Of a stretch of DNA of 64,000 bases, positions 33,606 to 42,398 are shown piece after piece. The notes beneath the pieces are model-generated. The model made no database searches. It was not told the origin of the DNA and saw nothing but the letters and a program-made list of their open reading frames with translations. This DNA is from Microbacterium sp. No. 7 (GTDB taxonomy: Bacteria; Actinomycetota; Actinomycetes; Actinomycetales; Microbacteriaceae), in assembly GCF_001314225.1 (NCBI RefSeq), contig NZ_CP012697.1:310001-374000 (forward strand). The letters run 5' to 3'. Within the stretch, counting starts at the first letter, position 1. Each line of letters begins with the position of its first letter. The position numbers and the translations under genes are program-made.

Positions 33606-35240
33606 ATGAGATCCCGCATCCCCCTCCTCGCCGCGGCCGCGCTCGCGACCGCCCTCACCCTCACGTCGTGCGCGAGCGGCGGCTCGACGCCCGCCGCGTC
33701 GAGCGAGAGCCCGTCCGAGACGACGGCCGGCGGCCCCGTCGCGGGCGGCGAGCTCGTCTTCGCGATCGGCAACGACCCCATCTCGCTCAACCCGGCGGGC
33801 ATCGGCTCGGGCAACGACACGTGGTACGTGACCCGCCAGCTCGTCGACTCCCTGCTCTACCAGAACCCCGAGACCAACCAGCTGGAGCCGTGGCTCGCCG
33901 AGTCGTTCGAGGCGAACGACGACGCGACGGTCTTCACGTTCGAGCTGCGCGACGACGTCACGTTCTCCGACGGCACGGCGTTCACCGCGGCATCCGTCAA
34001 GGCGACCTTCGACGACATCATCGCGGCGGGCGCGCTGAGCCAGGCCGTCGCCAACTTCGTCGGCTACGAGGAGACCGTCGTCGTGGACGACGACACCGTC
34101 GAGGTGCACTTCTCGACCCCGAACGCGGCGTTCCCGAACGCGACGGCGTCGGTCGGCCTCGGCATCGTGGGGGCGGCGACGCTCGAGGTGCCGTTCGAGG
34201 AGCGCGCCGACGGCGAGGCCGTCGTCGGCACCGGTCCGTTCACCCTCGAGAGCTACACGAAGGACGTCGCGACCGTGCTCACGAAGCGCGACGACTACGC
34301 GTGGGCGCCCGCGGCGCTCGGCAACGACGGCGCCGCCCACCTCGACGGCGTGACCTTCCAGGTCGTGCCCGAGGCCGGCGTGCGCACGGGCGGGCTCGAG
34401 TCCGACCAGTTCGACGTCATCGGCGGCGTGCAGCCGGGCGACGTGCCCGTCATCCAGGCCGCGGGCCTGCCGTTCATCCACCGCGCGAACCCCGGCATCA
34501 GCTTCGGCCTGTCGTTCAACCAGGGCAGCCCGCTCGGCGGCGACCCGGTCGTGCGCGAGGCGATCGCGCGCGGCATCGACGCCGAAGAGGTGCGCGACAC
34601 CTCGCTCAACGAGCTGTTCAACGTCGGCACGAGCGCGCTCGCGAAGAACACGCCGTCGTGGGCCGACCAGAGCGCGTACTTCGCGTTCGACCCCGAGCAG
34701 GCGCAGAAGCTGCTCGACGACGCGGGCTGGAAGGCCGGCGCCGACGGCATCCGCGAGAAGGGCGGCCAGCGTCTGTCGCTCGAGCTCATCTGGATCACGA
34801 ACTTCGGTCCCAACCAGACGACGCTCGAGCTCGTGCAGCAGCAGCTCAAGCAGATCGGTGTGGAGATCGTCCTCTCCGGCAGCGTCGTGCCCGACTACCT
34901 CGCCAAGCAGGATGCCGGTGACTTCGACATCGCGTTCGGCAACCTGTCGCGCGCCGACGGCGACGTGCTGCGCACGACGTTCTCGAAGGGCACGACGCGC
35001 TACGGCATCGACGACCCCGAGCTGGAGGCGCTGCTGCAGGCGCAGCTCGCCGCGGGCGACCAGGCCGAGCGCGACGCGATCCTCGCCGACGCGCAGGAGC
35101 GCATCGCGAGCCAGTACTACCAGGTGCCCGTGCACGAGCTGACGTCGATCCTCGGCGTGCAGGAGGACGTGCACGGCGTGAGCCTGGGCGCCGACTCGCG
35201 TCTCGACTCGCTCGTGGCGGCGTGGAAGGACGCGCAGTGA
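33606..35240 (+). CDS. ABC importer substrate-binding lipoprotein (SBP_bac_5)
   Basis: 544-residue extracytoplasmic solute-binding protein, anchored as a lipoprotein: signal peptide of about 21 residues and lipobox LTSC with Cys22. The family-5 fold is shown by the fixed stretches LVFAIGNDPISLNPAG, EPWLAESFEANDD, FELRDDVTFSDGTAFTA, VVGTGPFTLESYTKD and the C-terminal RADGDVLRTTFSKGTTRYG. The family carries peptides, nickel, opines and similar ligands; the neighbouring monooxygenases suggest an oxidisable small molecule. The next gene starts within its stop codon. Confidence 0.93.
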   Translation: MRSRIPLLAAAALATALTLTSCASGGSTPAASSESPSETTAGGPVAGGELVFAIGNDPISLNPAGIGSGNDTWYVTRQLVDSLLYQNPETNQLEPWLAESFEANDDATVFTFELRDDVTFSDGTAFTAASVKATFDDIIAAGALSQAVANFVGYEETVVVDDDTVEVHFSTPNAAFPNATASVGLGIVGAATLEVPFEERADGEAVVGTGPFTLESYTKDVATVLTKRDDYAWAPAALGNDGAAHLDGVTFQVVPEAGVRTGGLESDQFDVIGGVQPGDVPVIQAAGLPFIHRANPGISFGLSFNQGSPLGGDPVVREAIARGIDAEEVRDTSLNELFNVGTSALAKNTPSWADQSAYFAFDPEQAQKLLDDAGWKAGADGIREKGGQRLSLELIWITNFGPNQTTLELVQQQLKQIGVEIVLSGSVVPDYLAKQDAGDFDIAFGNLSRADGDVLRTTFSKGTTRYGIDDPELEALLQAQLAAGDQAERDAILADAQERIASQYYQVPVHELTSILGVQEDVHGVSLGADSRLDSLVAAWKDAQ

Positions 35241-36367
35241 CCGTGCCGTCGATCCCCCGCGCGGGGCTCGTCTTCGCGGGCAACCACCCCGAGGGCGAGC
35301 CGGGCGTCGGGCTGGAGCGGGCGCTGCGCCTGTTCGAGCTCTCGGAGCAGCTGGGGTACGACGTCGCCGGCATCCGGCAGCGCCACCTGGAGCGCGGCGT
35401 CTCATCGGCGCTGCCGTTCCTGGCGGCCGCGTCGCAGCGCACGCGCGTGATCCGGCTGGAGAGCGACGTCGTGCCGCTCGGCTACGAGACGCCGTTCCGG
35501 CTCGCCGAGGACTTCGGCACCGTCGACGCCCTGTCGGGCGGGCGGCTGAACGTGGGCATCAGCACGTCGTCGCCGCACGGCGATCTGCTCGCCGCGCTCG
35601 GCCGGTCGGATGCCGCCGTGGACCCCTACGCGCTCATCGAGCGCTTCCTGGAGGCGCTGGAGGGCCGTGCGCTCGCCGACGATCCGCTGTCGACGCCGTA
35701 CGGTCCGCAGGTGCCGCGCATCGAGCCGCACGTGCCGGGGCTGCGCGACCGCGTGTGGCTCGGCGGCGGATCGACGCGGTCGGTGTCGTGGGCGGCGCGG
35801 CACGGGCTCAAGCTGCTGCTCGGCAACCTGACGGATGCGGGCGCGCACGACGCGTTCGAGCCCGCGCAGCGCGATCACATCGACCAGTACTACGCGGAGT
35901 TCGCCGGCGACGGCGAGCCCGTGGTCGGCGTGGAGCGGGTGATCGTGCCGACCGACTCGGCGACCGCCGAGCAGCGCGCGCACTATGCGGAGTATGCGGC
36001 GTCGCGCCACGAGCGCACGGTCGCGCCGGCCGTGTTCGGCTCGCGCCGGGTGGCCTTCCAGCGCGACCTGATCGGCTCGTCGGAGGAGATCATCGAGCGG
36101 TTGCGGGACGACCCGTCGATCGACGGCCGCACGGAGCTGCGGGTCGCGCTGCCCTACGGGTTCGCCGACGAGGAGTACCGCCAGATCCTCGCCGACATCC
36201 GACACGCCGTGCTCCCCGCCCTCGGCTGGCGACCCGCCCGCGCCGTGCCCGCCGCCGCACCACTGCTGAACCCCGCCGCGCCACCGCTGAACCCGGACGC
36301 GCCACCGCTGAACCCGGACGCGGCACTGCTGAACCCGGACGCGGGACTGCTGAACCCCGCCGGCTGA
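35237..36367 (+). CDS. LLM-class flavin monooxygenase (KPN_01858-like) with 7-residue C-terminal repeats
   Basis: 376-residue luciferase-like monooxygenase, start GTG 35237 overlapping the binding-protein stop. The barrel contains LFELSEQLGYDVAGIRQRH, AEDFGTVDALSGGRLNVGIS and WLGGGSTRSVSWAARHGLKLL. It resembles the KPN_01858 subfamily, which accompanies this type of ABC importer in other genomes (recalled, not searched). The last 45 residues are a low-complexity tail of LNPDA(A/P)P units encoded by 21-bp tandem DNA repeats (about 36268-36360) and are unlikely to be part of the enzyme fold. Confidence 0.86.
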   Translation: MTVPSIPRAGLVFAGNHPEGEPGVGLERALRLFELSEQLGYDVAGIRQRHLERGVSSALPFLAAASQRTRVIRLESDVVPLGYETPFRLAEDFGTVDALSGGRLNVGISTSSPHGDLLAALGRSDAAVDPYALIERFLEALEGRALADDPLSTPYGPQVPRIEPHVPGLRDRVWLGGGSTRSVSWAARHGLKLLLGNLTDAGAHDAFEPAQRDHIDQYYAEFAGDGEPVVGVERVIVPTDSATAEQRAHYAEYAASRHERTVAPAVFGSRRVAFQRDLIGSSEEIIERLRDDPSIDGRTELRVALPYGFADEEYRQILADIRHAVLPALGWRPARAVPAAAPLLNPAAPPLNPDAPPLNPDAALLNPDAGLLNPAG

Positions 36368-36383
36368 GCCGCCCCACCCCCAA

Positions 36384-36636
36384 CCCGCTGGTCGAGTGCT
36401 CGCGGCGGAGCCGCGAGTGTATCGAGACCCTTGCCACGGTCCGTTACATGGGTTTCGATACGCCCGCTGACGCGGGCTACTCAACCAGCGGGAGTATGCG
36501 GGGGTGAAGGTGTGCGGGTGCATCCACCCCCGCTGGTCGAGTGCTCGCGGCGGAGCCGCGAGTGTATCGAGACCCTTCCCGCGGCCCGTTACACGGGTTT
36601 CGATACGCCCGCTGACGCGGGCTACTCAACCAGCGG
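36384..36636. repeat. Palindromic repeat block 3 (four units)
   Basis: Units 36384-36430 and 36529-36575 are identical in their core to the CTGGTCGAG-type units of block 1. They alternate with GGTTTCGATACGCCC-type units at 36451-36491 and 36596-36636, whose inner arms (GCCCGC/GCGGGC around TGAC) differ from block 1. The whole repeats with a period of 145 bp. No gene is seen between 36368 and 36827. Confidence 0.9.
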
Positions 36637-36684
36637 GAGTATGCGGGGGTGGGTGGTGCGGGGGCGCGGGCCGCGGGCGCGTAT

Positions 36685-36709
36685 GTGACGGCGGGTGACC
36701 GTGCGTGAC
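36685..36709. promoter_or_regulatory. GTGAC array 2, exact 10-bp period
   Basis: GTGAC at 36685, 36695 and 36705, exactly 10 bp apart, 120-140 bases before the monooxygenase at 36828. Same word and phasing as the arrays at 29560 and 42374. Confidence 0.6.
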
Positions 36710-36763
36710 GGTGGGGGTCGGGGTGGCGGGCGCGCGGGGCGCGGGCGGGGGAGGCTGGCGACA

Positions 36764-36816
36764 CCGCCGAAACGGCCACCCACCACGACATCGCCGAACG
36801 GCCGTCCACCACGAAC
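36764..36816. repeat. Imperfect 26-bp direct repeat in leader
   Basis: Two copies of a segment of the form CCGCCGAAACGGCCACCCAC and continuing to CACGAC lie at about 36764-36789 and 36791-36816, immediately before the ribosome site of the next gene. The placement parallels the 17-bp duplication at 29674. Confidence 0.6.
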
Positions 36817-36827
36817 AGGAGTCCACG

Positions 36828-38117
36828 ATGACCACGATCGAACCGCTGCGCCTCGGGGTCGCGCTGGAGGGTGCCGGGTGGCATCCGTCGGCGTGGCGCG
36901 AGCCGTCGTCGCGTCCGCACGAGCTGTTCACCGCCGCCTATTGGGCCGACCTCATCGGCATCGCCGACCGCGCGGGCATCGACTTCGCAACGATCGAGGA
37001 CGAGCTCGCCCTGCAGTCGAGCGACGCCCTCGCGCCCGACGACCGCACCGACGAGGTGCGCGGCCGCCTCGACGCCCTGCTCATCGCGGCGCGCGTCGCG
37101 CCGGTCACCGAGCGCATCGGCCTCGTGCCGACGGTCACCACGACGCACACCGAGCCGTTCCACGTGTCGAAGGCGGTCGCGACGCTGGACCACGTCAGCG
37201 AGGGCCGGGCGGGCTGGCGCGCGAAGGTCTCGGCGCGTCCCGACGCGGCGCGTCACTTCGGCCGCCGCGAGACCGTCGACCTCGCGATCCCCCTCGACCT
37301 CGCCGACGAGCGGACCCGGCGGTTCGTCGAGGAGCTGTTCGCCGAGGCCGCCGACGTCGTCGAGATCGTGCGGCGGCTCTGGGACAGCTGGGAGGACGAC
37401 GCCGAGATCCGCGACGTGCAGACCGACCGCTTCCTCGACGCCGACAGGCTGCACACGATCGACTTCGAGAGCGAGCGGTTCCGTGTGCGCGGCCCGTCGA
37501 TCACGCCTCGCCCGCCGCAGGGGCAGCCGGTCGTCACGGTGCTCGCGCACTCCGCCGAGCCCTACCGTCTCGCGGCGACCTCGGCCGACGTCGTGTTCGT
37601 GACCCCGCGCGATGCGGCCGACGCGGCCGGCATCCTCGCCGAGGTCCGCGCGATCGAGGCCGAGGCCGAGCGCTCCGAGCGCCTGCGCGTCTTCGCCGAT
37701 CTCGTCGTGTTCCTGGATGCCGCACGGCCGGCAGCCGCGGGACCGGATGCCACGGAGACGGCCACCCCCGAGACGGCCACTCCCGAGACGGATGCCGGCG
37801 AGCCGGCATCCGCGCGCCTGGCCCGCCTCGACGCGCTCGGCGGCCCGCTCTCCTCCGACGCGCGCGTGTTCGCGGGCTCGGCCGCGCAGCTCGCCGACGA
37901 GATCGCCGCACTGCACGCCGCCGGCTACGACGGCGTGCGGCTGCGCCCGGGCGTCGCGACCGACGACCTGCCCCGCATCGCCGATGACCTCGTGCCCGAG
38001 CTGCGCCGCCGCGGCCTGCTCGCGAGCGACGACGACGGGGCGCCCGTGTCGCTGCGCGCCCGCCTGGGTCTCACCGCCCAGGCCCCCAACCGCTACGCCC
38101 CGGCGCTCGCCGGCTGA
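36828..38117 (+). CDS. LLM-class flavin monooxygenase
   Basis: 429-residue luciferase-like monooxygenase. Visible family features: ADLIGIADRAGIDFATIED, VTTTHTEPFHVSKAVATLDHVSEGR, RRLWDSWEDDAEIRD and VLAHSAEPYRLAA. It is closer to the NtaA/DszA branch than the first two in the cluster. A low-complexity stretch (ATETATPETATPETD) at about 303-325 interrupts the barrel and is encoded by short DNA repeats. ATG 36828 has AACAGGAG upstream. Followed 16 bases later by another monooxygenase, with which it may form a heteromeric or sequential pair. Confidence 0.87.
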   Translation: MTTIEPLRLGVALEGAGWHPSAWREPSSRPHELFTAAYWADLIGIADRAGIDFATIEDELALQSSDALAPDDRTDEVRGRLDALLIAARVAPVTERIGLVPTVTTTHTEPFHVSKAVATLDHVSEGRAGWRAKVSARPDAARHFGRRETVDLAIPLDLADERTRRFVEELFAEAADVVEIVRRLWDSWEDDAEIRDVQTDRFLDADRLHTIDFESERFRVRGPSITPRPPQGQPVVTVLAHSAEPYRLAATSADVVFVTPRDAADAAGILAEVRAIEAEAERSERLRVFADLVVFLDAARPAAAGPDATETATPETATPETDAGEPASARLARLDALGGPLSSDARVFAGSAAQLADEIAALHAAGYDGVRLRPGVATDDLPRIADDLVPELRRRGLLASDDDGAPVSLRARLGLTAQAPNRYAPALAG

Positions 38118-38133
38118 TCCGCAGGAGACCGAG

Positions 38134-39513
38134 ATGACCACGAGAAAGCGCAAGCAGATCATCCTCGCCGCGTACGTCGGCGGGGTCAACGAGCACACCC
38201 TGTGGGAGCACCCGCAGGCCGGCAGCCAGATCGCGTTCGACACGTTCCGCCACGTCGCGCAGACCGCGGAGCGCGGAAGGTTCGACTACTTCTTCCTCGC
38301 CGAGGGCCTCGCGCTGCGCGAGCGCGCGGGCCGCGTGTTCGAGCACGACATCGCGGGACGCCCCGACACGCTCCCCGTGCTCGCGGCGCTCGCCGCCGTG
38401 ACCGAGCACATCGGCCTCGTCGGCACCCTCAACTCGACGTTCAACGAGCCCTACGAGCTCGCCCGCCAGCTCGCGAGCCTCGACCACCTCTCCGGCGGCC
38501 GCGCGGGCTGGAACGTCGTGACCAGCTGGGACGCGTTCACCGGTCAGAACTTCCGCCGCGGCGGTTTCCTCCCCCGCGAGCAGCGCTACGCGCGCGCCGA
38601 GGAGTTCGTGCGCACCGTGCGCGAGCTGTGGGACTCGTGGGCGGGCGACGCGCTCGCCGCCGACAAGCAGTCGGGACGCTTCCTGCGCGACGCGTCGGCG
38701 GGCGTGTTCGCGCACCACGGCGACCAGTTCGACATCGAGGGCCGGTTCACGGTGCCGCGTTCGCCGCAGGGCCACCCGGTGATCGTGCAGGCGGGCGTCT
38801 CGCCGCAGGGCCGCGACTTCGCCGCCGCGAACTCCGACCTCATCTTCTCGCCCTACTCGCGGCTGCCCGAGGCGCGCGACTTCTACGACGACATCAAGAA
38901 GCGCGCGGTGGCGCACGGCCGGCATCCCGACGACATCAAGATCGTCCCCGGCGCCGGCTTCGTGCTCGGCGACTCGCGAGAGGATGCCGAGGAGAGGGCC
39001 GCGCACATCCGTGAGCAGCAGCTCAGCGACCGCGCCGTGCTCGTGCAGTTCGAGCAGCTCTGGAACCGCGACCTGTCGGCCTACGACCTCGACGGCCCGC
39101 TGCCCGACGTCGACCCCGACCCCGAGGCGCCGCCGATCATCCAGGGCCGTGCGTTCATCCACCAGGACCGCTTCGAGACGGTGCGTCAGTGGCGCGCGCT
39201 CGCCGAGGCGAAGGGGCTGAGCATCCGCGGGCTCGCCGCCGAGGTCTCGACGCGCGAGCAGTTCGTCGGCACGCCCGAGCAGGTCGCCGACGCGCTCGAC
39301 GCGTTCGTGCAGGCCGACGGCGCCGACGGGGTCGTGATCGGCGGCCACCACACCCCGCACGGCCTCGACGAGTTCGTCGAGAAGGTCGTGCCGCTGCTGC
39401 AGGAGCGCGGCTCGCTGCGCTCGGAGTACGAGGGCACCACGCTGCGCGAGAACCTGGGCCTCCCGGTGCCCGCGCGACGACCCGCCCACGCCGACCTGGC
39501 CGCCACGGCCTGA
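38134..39513 (+). CDS. NtaA/SnaA/DszA-family flavin monooxygenase
   Basis: 459-residue monooxygenase of the family that oxidises nitrilotriacetate, pristinamycin and dibenzothiophene sulfone. Signature segments are RFDYFFLAEGLALRE, EPYELARQLASLDHLSGGRAGWNVVTS, RYARAEEFVRTVRELWDSW and HPVIVQAGVSPQGRDFAA. It needs FMNH2 from a separate reductase, which is not seen in the window. ATG 38134 is preceded by GCAGGAGACC. Context with two importers and a cysteine-synthase-like enzyme favours carbon-sulfur bond cleavage, by inference. Confidence 0.92.
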   Translation: MTTRKRKQIILAAYVGGVNEHTLWEHPQAGSQIAFDTFRHVAQTAERGRFDYFFLAEGLALRERAGRVFEHDIAGRPDTLPVLAALAAVTEHIGLVGTLNSTFNEPYELARQLASLDHLSGGRAGWNVVTSWDAFTGQNFRRGGFLPREQRYARAEEFVRTVRELWDSWAGDALAADKQSGRFLRDASAGVFAHHGDQFDIEGRFTVPRSPQGHPVIVQAGVSPQGRDFAAANSDLIFSPYSRLPEARDFYDDIKKRAVAHGRHPDDIKIVPGAGFVLGDSREDAEERAAHIREQQLSDRAVLVQFEQLWNRDLSAYDLDGPLPDVDPDPEAPPIIQGRAFIHQDRFETVRQWRALAEAKGLSIRGLAAEVSTREQFVGTPEQVADALDAFVQADGADGVVIGGHHTPHGLDEFVEKVVPLLQERGSLRSEYEGTTLRENLGLPVPARRPAHADLAATA

Positions 39514-39555
39514 CCCGCACCCCGACCCGCAGTCTGACCGAGAGGACATCGAGCA

Positions 39556-40446
39556 ATGAGCATCGCGACCGAGAGCCGCACCGAGGACGGCGCCGAGAGC
39601 AGCGCCGACGCGCAGGCGGCCTTCGCCGACGAGTGGCGGCAGTGGCACGGCGCGCACGAGGAGCGTCGCACCGACCCGCACGGGTTCTTCGCCGTCACGG
39701 GCCTGCACTGGCTGACTCCCGAGCCCACGCGGTTCGACGGCATCCCCGGCACGTGGTCGACGGGTGCGGAAGGACCGATCGTCGACCTCGCCGAGGGCGA
39801 GACGCTGATGGTCGACGGCGAGGCCGCCACGGGCAGGCGCGCGTTCGGAGTGCTGGCCGAGCGCGGCGGCCTGACGGTCTCGTTCGAGGAGGGGGTGATC
39901 GAGATCGCCAAGCGCAGCGGCCACGACATCCTGCGCCCGCGGCGCCCCGACCACCCCTTCCTCTCCGCCTATCGGGGAACGGACGCCTTCGAGCCGCAGC
40001 CGCGGTGGCGCGTGCCCGCGCGGTTCGTCGCGTTCGATGCACCGCGGCCGACCGAGGTCGGCGCCGCGGTCGACGGGCTCACGCACGTGTACGACGCGCC
40101 GGGCGTGCTCGAGTTCGCGGTGGACGGCGAGGAGTACCGGCTCACCGCCTTCCCGGGCCACACGGAGGGCTTCACGGTGCTGTTCACCGACGCGACGAGC
40201 GGCGTCACGACGTATGCCGCGAACCGCACGGTGAGCGTCGCCGAGCCGGACGCCGAGGGCCGCACGGTCATCGACTTCAACCGCGCCGTGAACCTGCCGT
40301 GCGCGTACACCGACTTCGCGACGTGTCCGCTGCCCCCGGTCGAGAACCGCCTGCCGATCCCCGTCGAGGCCGGCGAGAAGACCCCGACGCAGCGCGTGCG
40401 CGCCGACGCGCCGCTCGTCGCGCCCGCCGGCGCATCGGCGGCGTAG
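39556..40446 (+). CDS. DUF1684 family protein
   Basis: 296-residue protein of unknown function. The domain is clear from GFFAVTGLHWLTPEPTRFDG near the N-terminus and the conserved C-terminal block VIDFNRAVNLPCAYTDFATC followed by PLPPVENRLPIPVEAGEK. No signal peptide or membrane segment. It follows the DszA-like enzyme by 42 bases and is probably cotranscribed. DUF1684 genes are recalled to accompany such monooxygenase/importer clusters, but no biochemical role is known to me. Two Cys and several conserved His/Asp would allow a catalytic function. Confidence 0.86.
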   Translation: MSIATESRTEDGAESSADAQAAFADEWRQWHGAHEERRTDPHGFFAVTGLHWLTPEPTRFDGIPGTWSTGAEGPIVDLAEGETLMVDGEAATGRRAFGVLAERGGLTVSFEEGVIEIAKRSGHDILRPRRPDHPFLSAYRGTDAFEPQPRWRVPARFVAFDAPRPTEVGAAVDGLTHVYDAPGVLEFAVDGEEYRLTAFPGHTEGFTVLFTDATSGVTTYAANRTVSVAEPDAEGRTVIDFNRAVNLPCAYTDFATCPLPPVENRLPIPVEAGEKTPTQRVRADAPLVAPAGASAA

Positions 40447-40487
40447 CGATGCCCCGCGGCATCCCGCGCGCCTCCGCCACCCCCACC

Positions 40488-40566
40488 GGCTTCGGAGAAT
40501 CGCGCGAAGCTCGGATGATTCCCGGGGGATCATCCGAGGCTCGTCACTTTCTCCGAGCTTCGTGAA
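40488..40566. repeat. Nested inverted repeat (family 2, copy 3)
   Basis: GGCTTCGGAGAAT...TTTCTCCGAGC outer and CTCGGATGATTCCC...ATCATCCGAGG inner pairs. Lies between the DUF1684 gene and the MFS gene, 41 bases after the stop. Compared with copy 5 the base changes in the arms are compensated. Confidence 0.72.
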
Positions 40567-40589
40567 GCGGGAGCCGGGGCGGGGGCGCG

Positions 40590-40740
40590 GCGTTCCCGAG
40601 GAGATCGCGCGTTCCCGAGGGCGGATGCCGGGCGTGCCGGCCCTCGGGAACGACGTCTCCCTCGGGAACGACGTGGCCCTCGGGAACGACGTCTCCCTCG
40701 GGAACGACGTCTCCCTCGGGAGCGACGTGGCCCGTGGGAG
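40590..40740. repeat. CCCTCGGGAACGACGTCT tandem array
   Basis: Two inverted cores (CGTTCCCGAGG, 40591 and 40610) face five forward 18-bp units CCTCGGGAACGACGTCTC (40641-40735). The forward part is in frame with the following MFS gene and would encode a repeating LGNDVS/LGNDVA peptide. Same architecture as arrays at 23841, 27226 and 49647. Confidence 0.85.
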
Positions 40741-42184
40741 GGACGCCCCGGGCGGGAGCGACGCCCCGGGGGAGGACGACGCCGCGGCGTCCGACCGCCG
40801 TGCGGCGCTGTGGGCGTGCCTCGCCGCCGGGTTCGCGACGCTGTTCGACGCGACGACGGTCGCCTACACGGCGCCGTCGCTCGCGTCGACGCTCGCCGCG
40901 CCGACGTCGGCGGTGCAGTGGTTCCTCGCGTCGTTCTCGCTCACCTTCGGCCTCGGACTCGTGCCCGGGGGCCGGCTGGGCGACGCCTACGGCCGGCGCC
41001 GGCTGTTCCTCGCCGGGCTCGCGGTGTTCCTCGCCGGCGGGATGCTCTCGGCGCTCGGCCCCGAGGTCACCGCCGTCGTCGCGGGGCGCTTCGTGCAGGG
41101 CCTCGGCGCGGGGCTCATCAGCGCGCAGGTGCTGGGCGTCATCCAGGACCTGTACCGCGGCGCCGACCGCATCCGCGCGTTCGCGGCGTACTCGGCGGTG
41201 GGCGCGGCGGCGGGGCTCGTGGGGCCGCTCGTCGCCGGCATCCTGCTCACGAGCGTTCCCGAGGCGGTCGCGTGGCGGTGCGTGCTCGCCGCACCGCTGC
41301 CGTTCGTCGTCGTCGCGGGCGTGCTCGCGTGGCGCGGCGTGCCCCGCACCGACGTGCGCGCCGCGCGGGTGACGCTCGACCTCCCCGCGATCGTGCTGCT
41401 CGGCACGCTCGTCGTGCTGCTCATGCTGCCCGTCATCGAGCCGGGGCTCGACGCGCGCGTGCAGACGGCGGTGCTCGCGGTGTGCGGTGTCTCAGCCGTC
41501 GCCCTCGTGCTGTGGGAGCGCGCGTACACGCGCCGCGGCGGGCTGGCGCTGTTCACGCCCCTGCTGCTGCGCTCGCGGGGCTTCCTCGCGGGCAACGTCG
41601 TCGCCCTGCTGTGGTTCGGCGCGCTGCTCGCGCAGAGCGCCGTGCTCACCCTGTATCTGCTGCAGGCGACGGATGCCCCCGCGATCCTCGTCGCGGCGAT
41701 CTTCCTGCCCGGGGCGCTGGGCCGCATGGCGGCGTCGGCCGTGAGCCAGCGGATGTTCGCGCGGTTCGGCGCGTTCGCGGTGATCGGCGGCCTCGCGCTG
41801 GAGACCCTGCTGAGCGGCACCCTCGCGCTCGCCGCCCCGGCGCTCGACCTCGCGGCGCTGCTGGTCGTCGTGGCCGTCGCGAACGCGGGCCTCGGCGCGG
41901 CGGGCGGGCTCGTCGAGCCGACCCTGCGCGCCCTCACCCTCGCCCATGCGACGCACGGGCTGCATGGCGTCGCGGCATCCTTCCTGCAGCTCACGCAGCG
42001 TCTCTCGGCGACCTATGCCGTCGCGCTCGCGACCGGCATCCTGCTCGGCGCGACGGGCGTCGCGACCCCCGCGTCGCTGCAGCGCGCGCTGTTCGTGTGC
42101 GCGGCCGCCGTCGCCGTCTCGGCGATCGTCGCGTGCGACGTGTCGCTCCGCCGCGCCGCCGCTGCGCTCGCCCCCGCGGGCTGA
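40625..42184 (+). CDS. MFS transporter (DHA2-like), N-terminus repetitive
   Basis: Drug/solute exporter-like protein with about 12-14 hydrophobic segments. The MFS signature GGRLGDAYGRRRLFLAGLAVF follows helix 2, and AGRFVQGLGAGLISAQVLGVIQD follows helix 4. The core begins near LWACLAAGFATLFDATTVAY. The start is uncertain: ATG 40625 and GTG 40562 both lead into an N-terminus of LGNDVS repeats encoded by the tandem array. ATG 40625 is given because GAGGG precedes it. It probably exports a product or side-product of the oxidation pathway. Confidence 0.85.
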   Translation: MPGVPALGNDVSLGNDVALGNDVSLGNDVSLGSDVARGRDAPGGSDAPGEDDAAASDRRAALWACLAAGFATLFDATTVAYTAPSLASTLAAPTSAVQWFLASFSLTFGLGLVPGGRLGDAYGRRRLFLAGLAVFLAGGMLSALGPEVTAVVAGRFVQGLGAGLISAQVLGVIQDLYRGADRIRAFAAYSAVGAAAGLVGPLVAGILLTSVPEAVAWRCVLAAPLPFVVVAGVLAWRGVPRTDVRAARVTLDLPAIVLLGTLVVLLMLPVIEPGLDARVQTAVLAVCGVSAVALVLWERAYTRRGGLALFTPLLLRSRGFLAGNVVALLWFGALLAQSAVLTLYLLQATDAPAILVAAIFLPGALGRMAASAVSQRMFARFGAFAVIGGLALETLLSGTLALAAPALDLAALLVVVAVANAGLGAAGGLVEPTLRALTLAHATHGLHGVAASFLQLTQRLSATYAVALATGILLGATGVATPASLQRALFVCAAAVAVSAIVACDVSLRRAAAALAPAG

Positions 42185-42244
42185 GCCCCGCGCCCGCGCT
42201 CGCGGGCTGAGGCCCGCGCCCGCGGCATCCGCCCCGCCCTCACC

Positions 42245-42322
42245 GGCCTCGGAGGATCGCGCGAGGTCCGGAGGATGCCGCCGAGATCGTCCGAACTCCG
42301 CGTGATTCTCCGAACCCCGTGG
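42245..42322. repeat. Nested inverted repeat (family 2, copy 4)
   Basis: Located 60 bases after the MFS stop. Outer CCTCGGAGGATC / GATTCTCCGA and inner TCCGGAGGAT / ATCGTCCGA pairs. The remaining 42323-42492 holds the GTGAC array and the next promoter. Confidence 0.7.
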
Positions 42323-42373
42323 GCACCGCAGGCCACCGCAGCGACGGATGCCGTCGACGCGCCCTTGCGCTCC

Positions 42374-42398
42374 GTGACCGCTCTTTGCGCAATGTGAC
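42374..42398. promoter_or_regulatory. GTGAC array 3, 20-bp spacing
   Basis: CTTGCGCTCCGTGACC and CTTTGCGCAATGTGACC form a 20-bp-spaced direct repeat, with GTGAC at 42374 and 42394, about 100 bases before the second importer. The half-site is extended here by TTGCGC. Confidence 0.55.
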
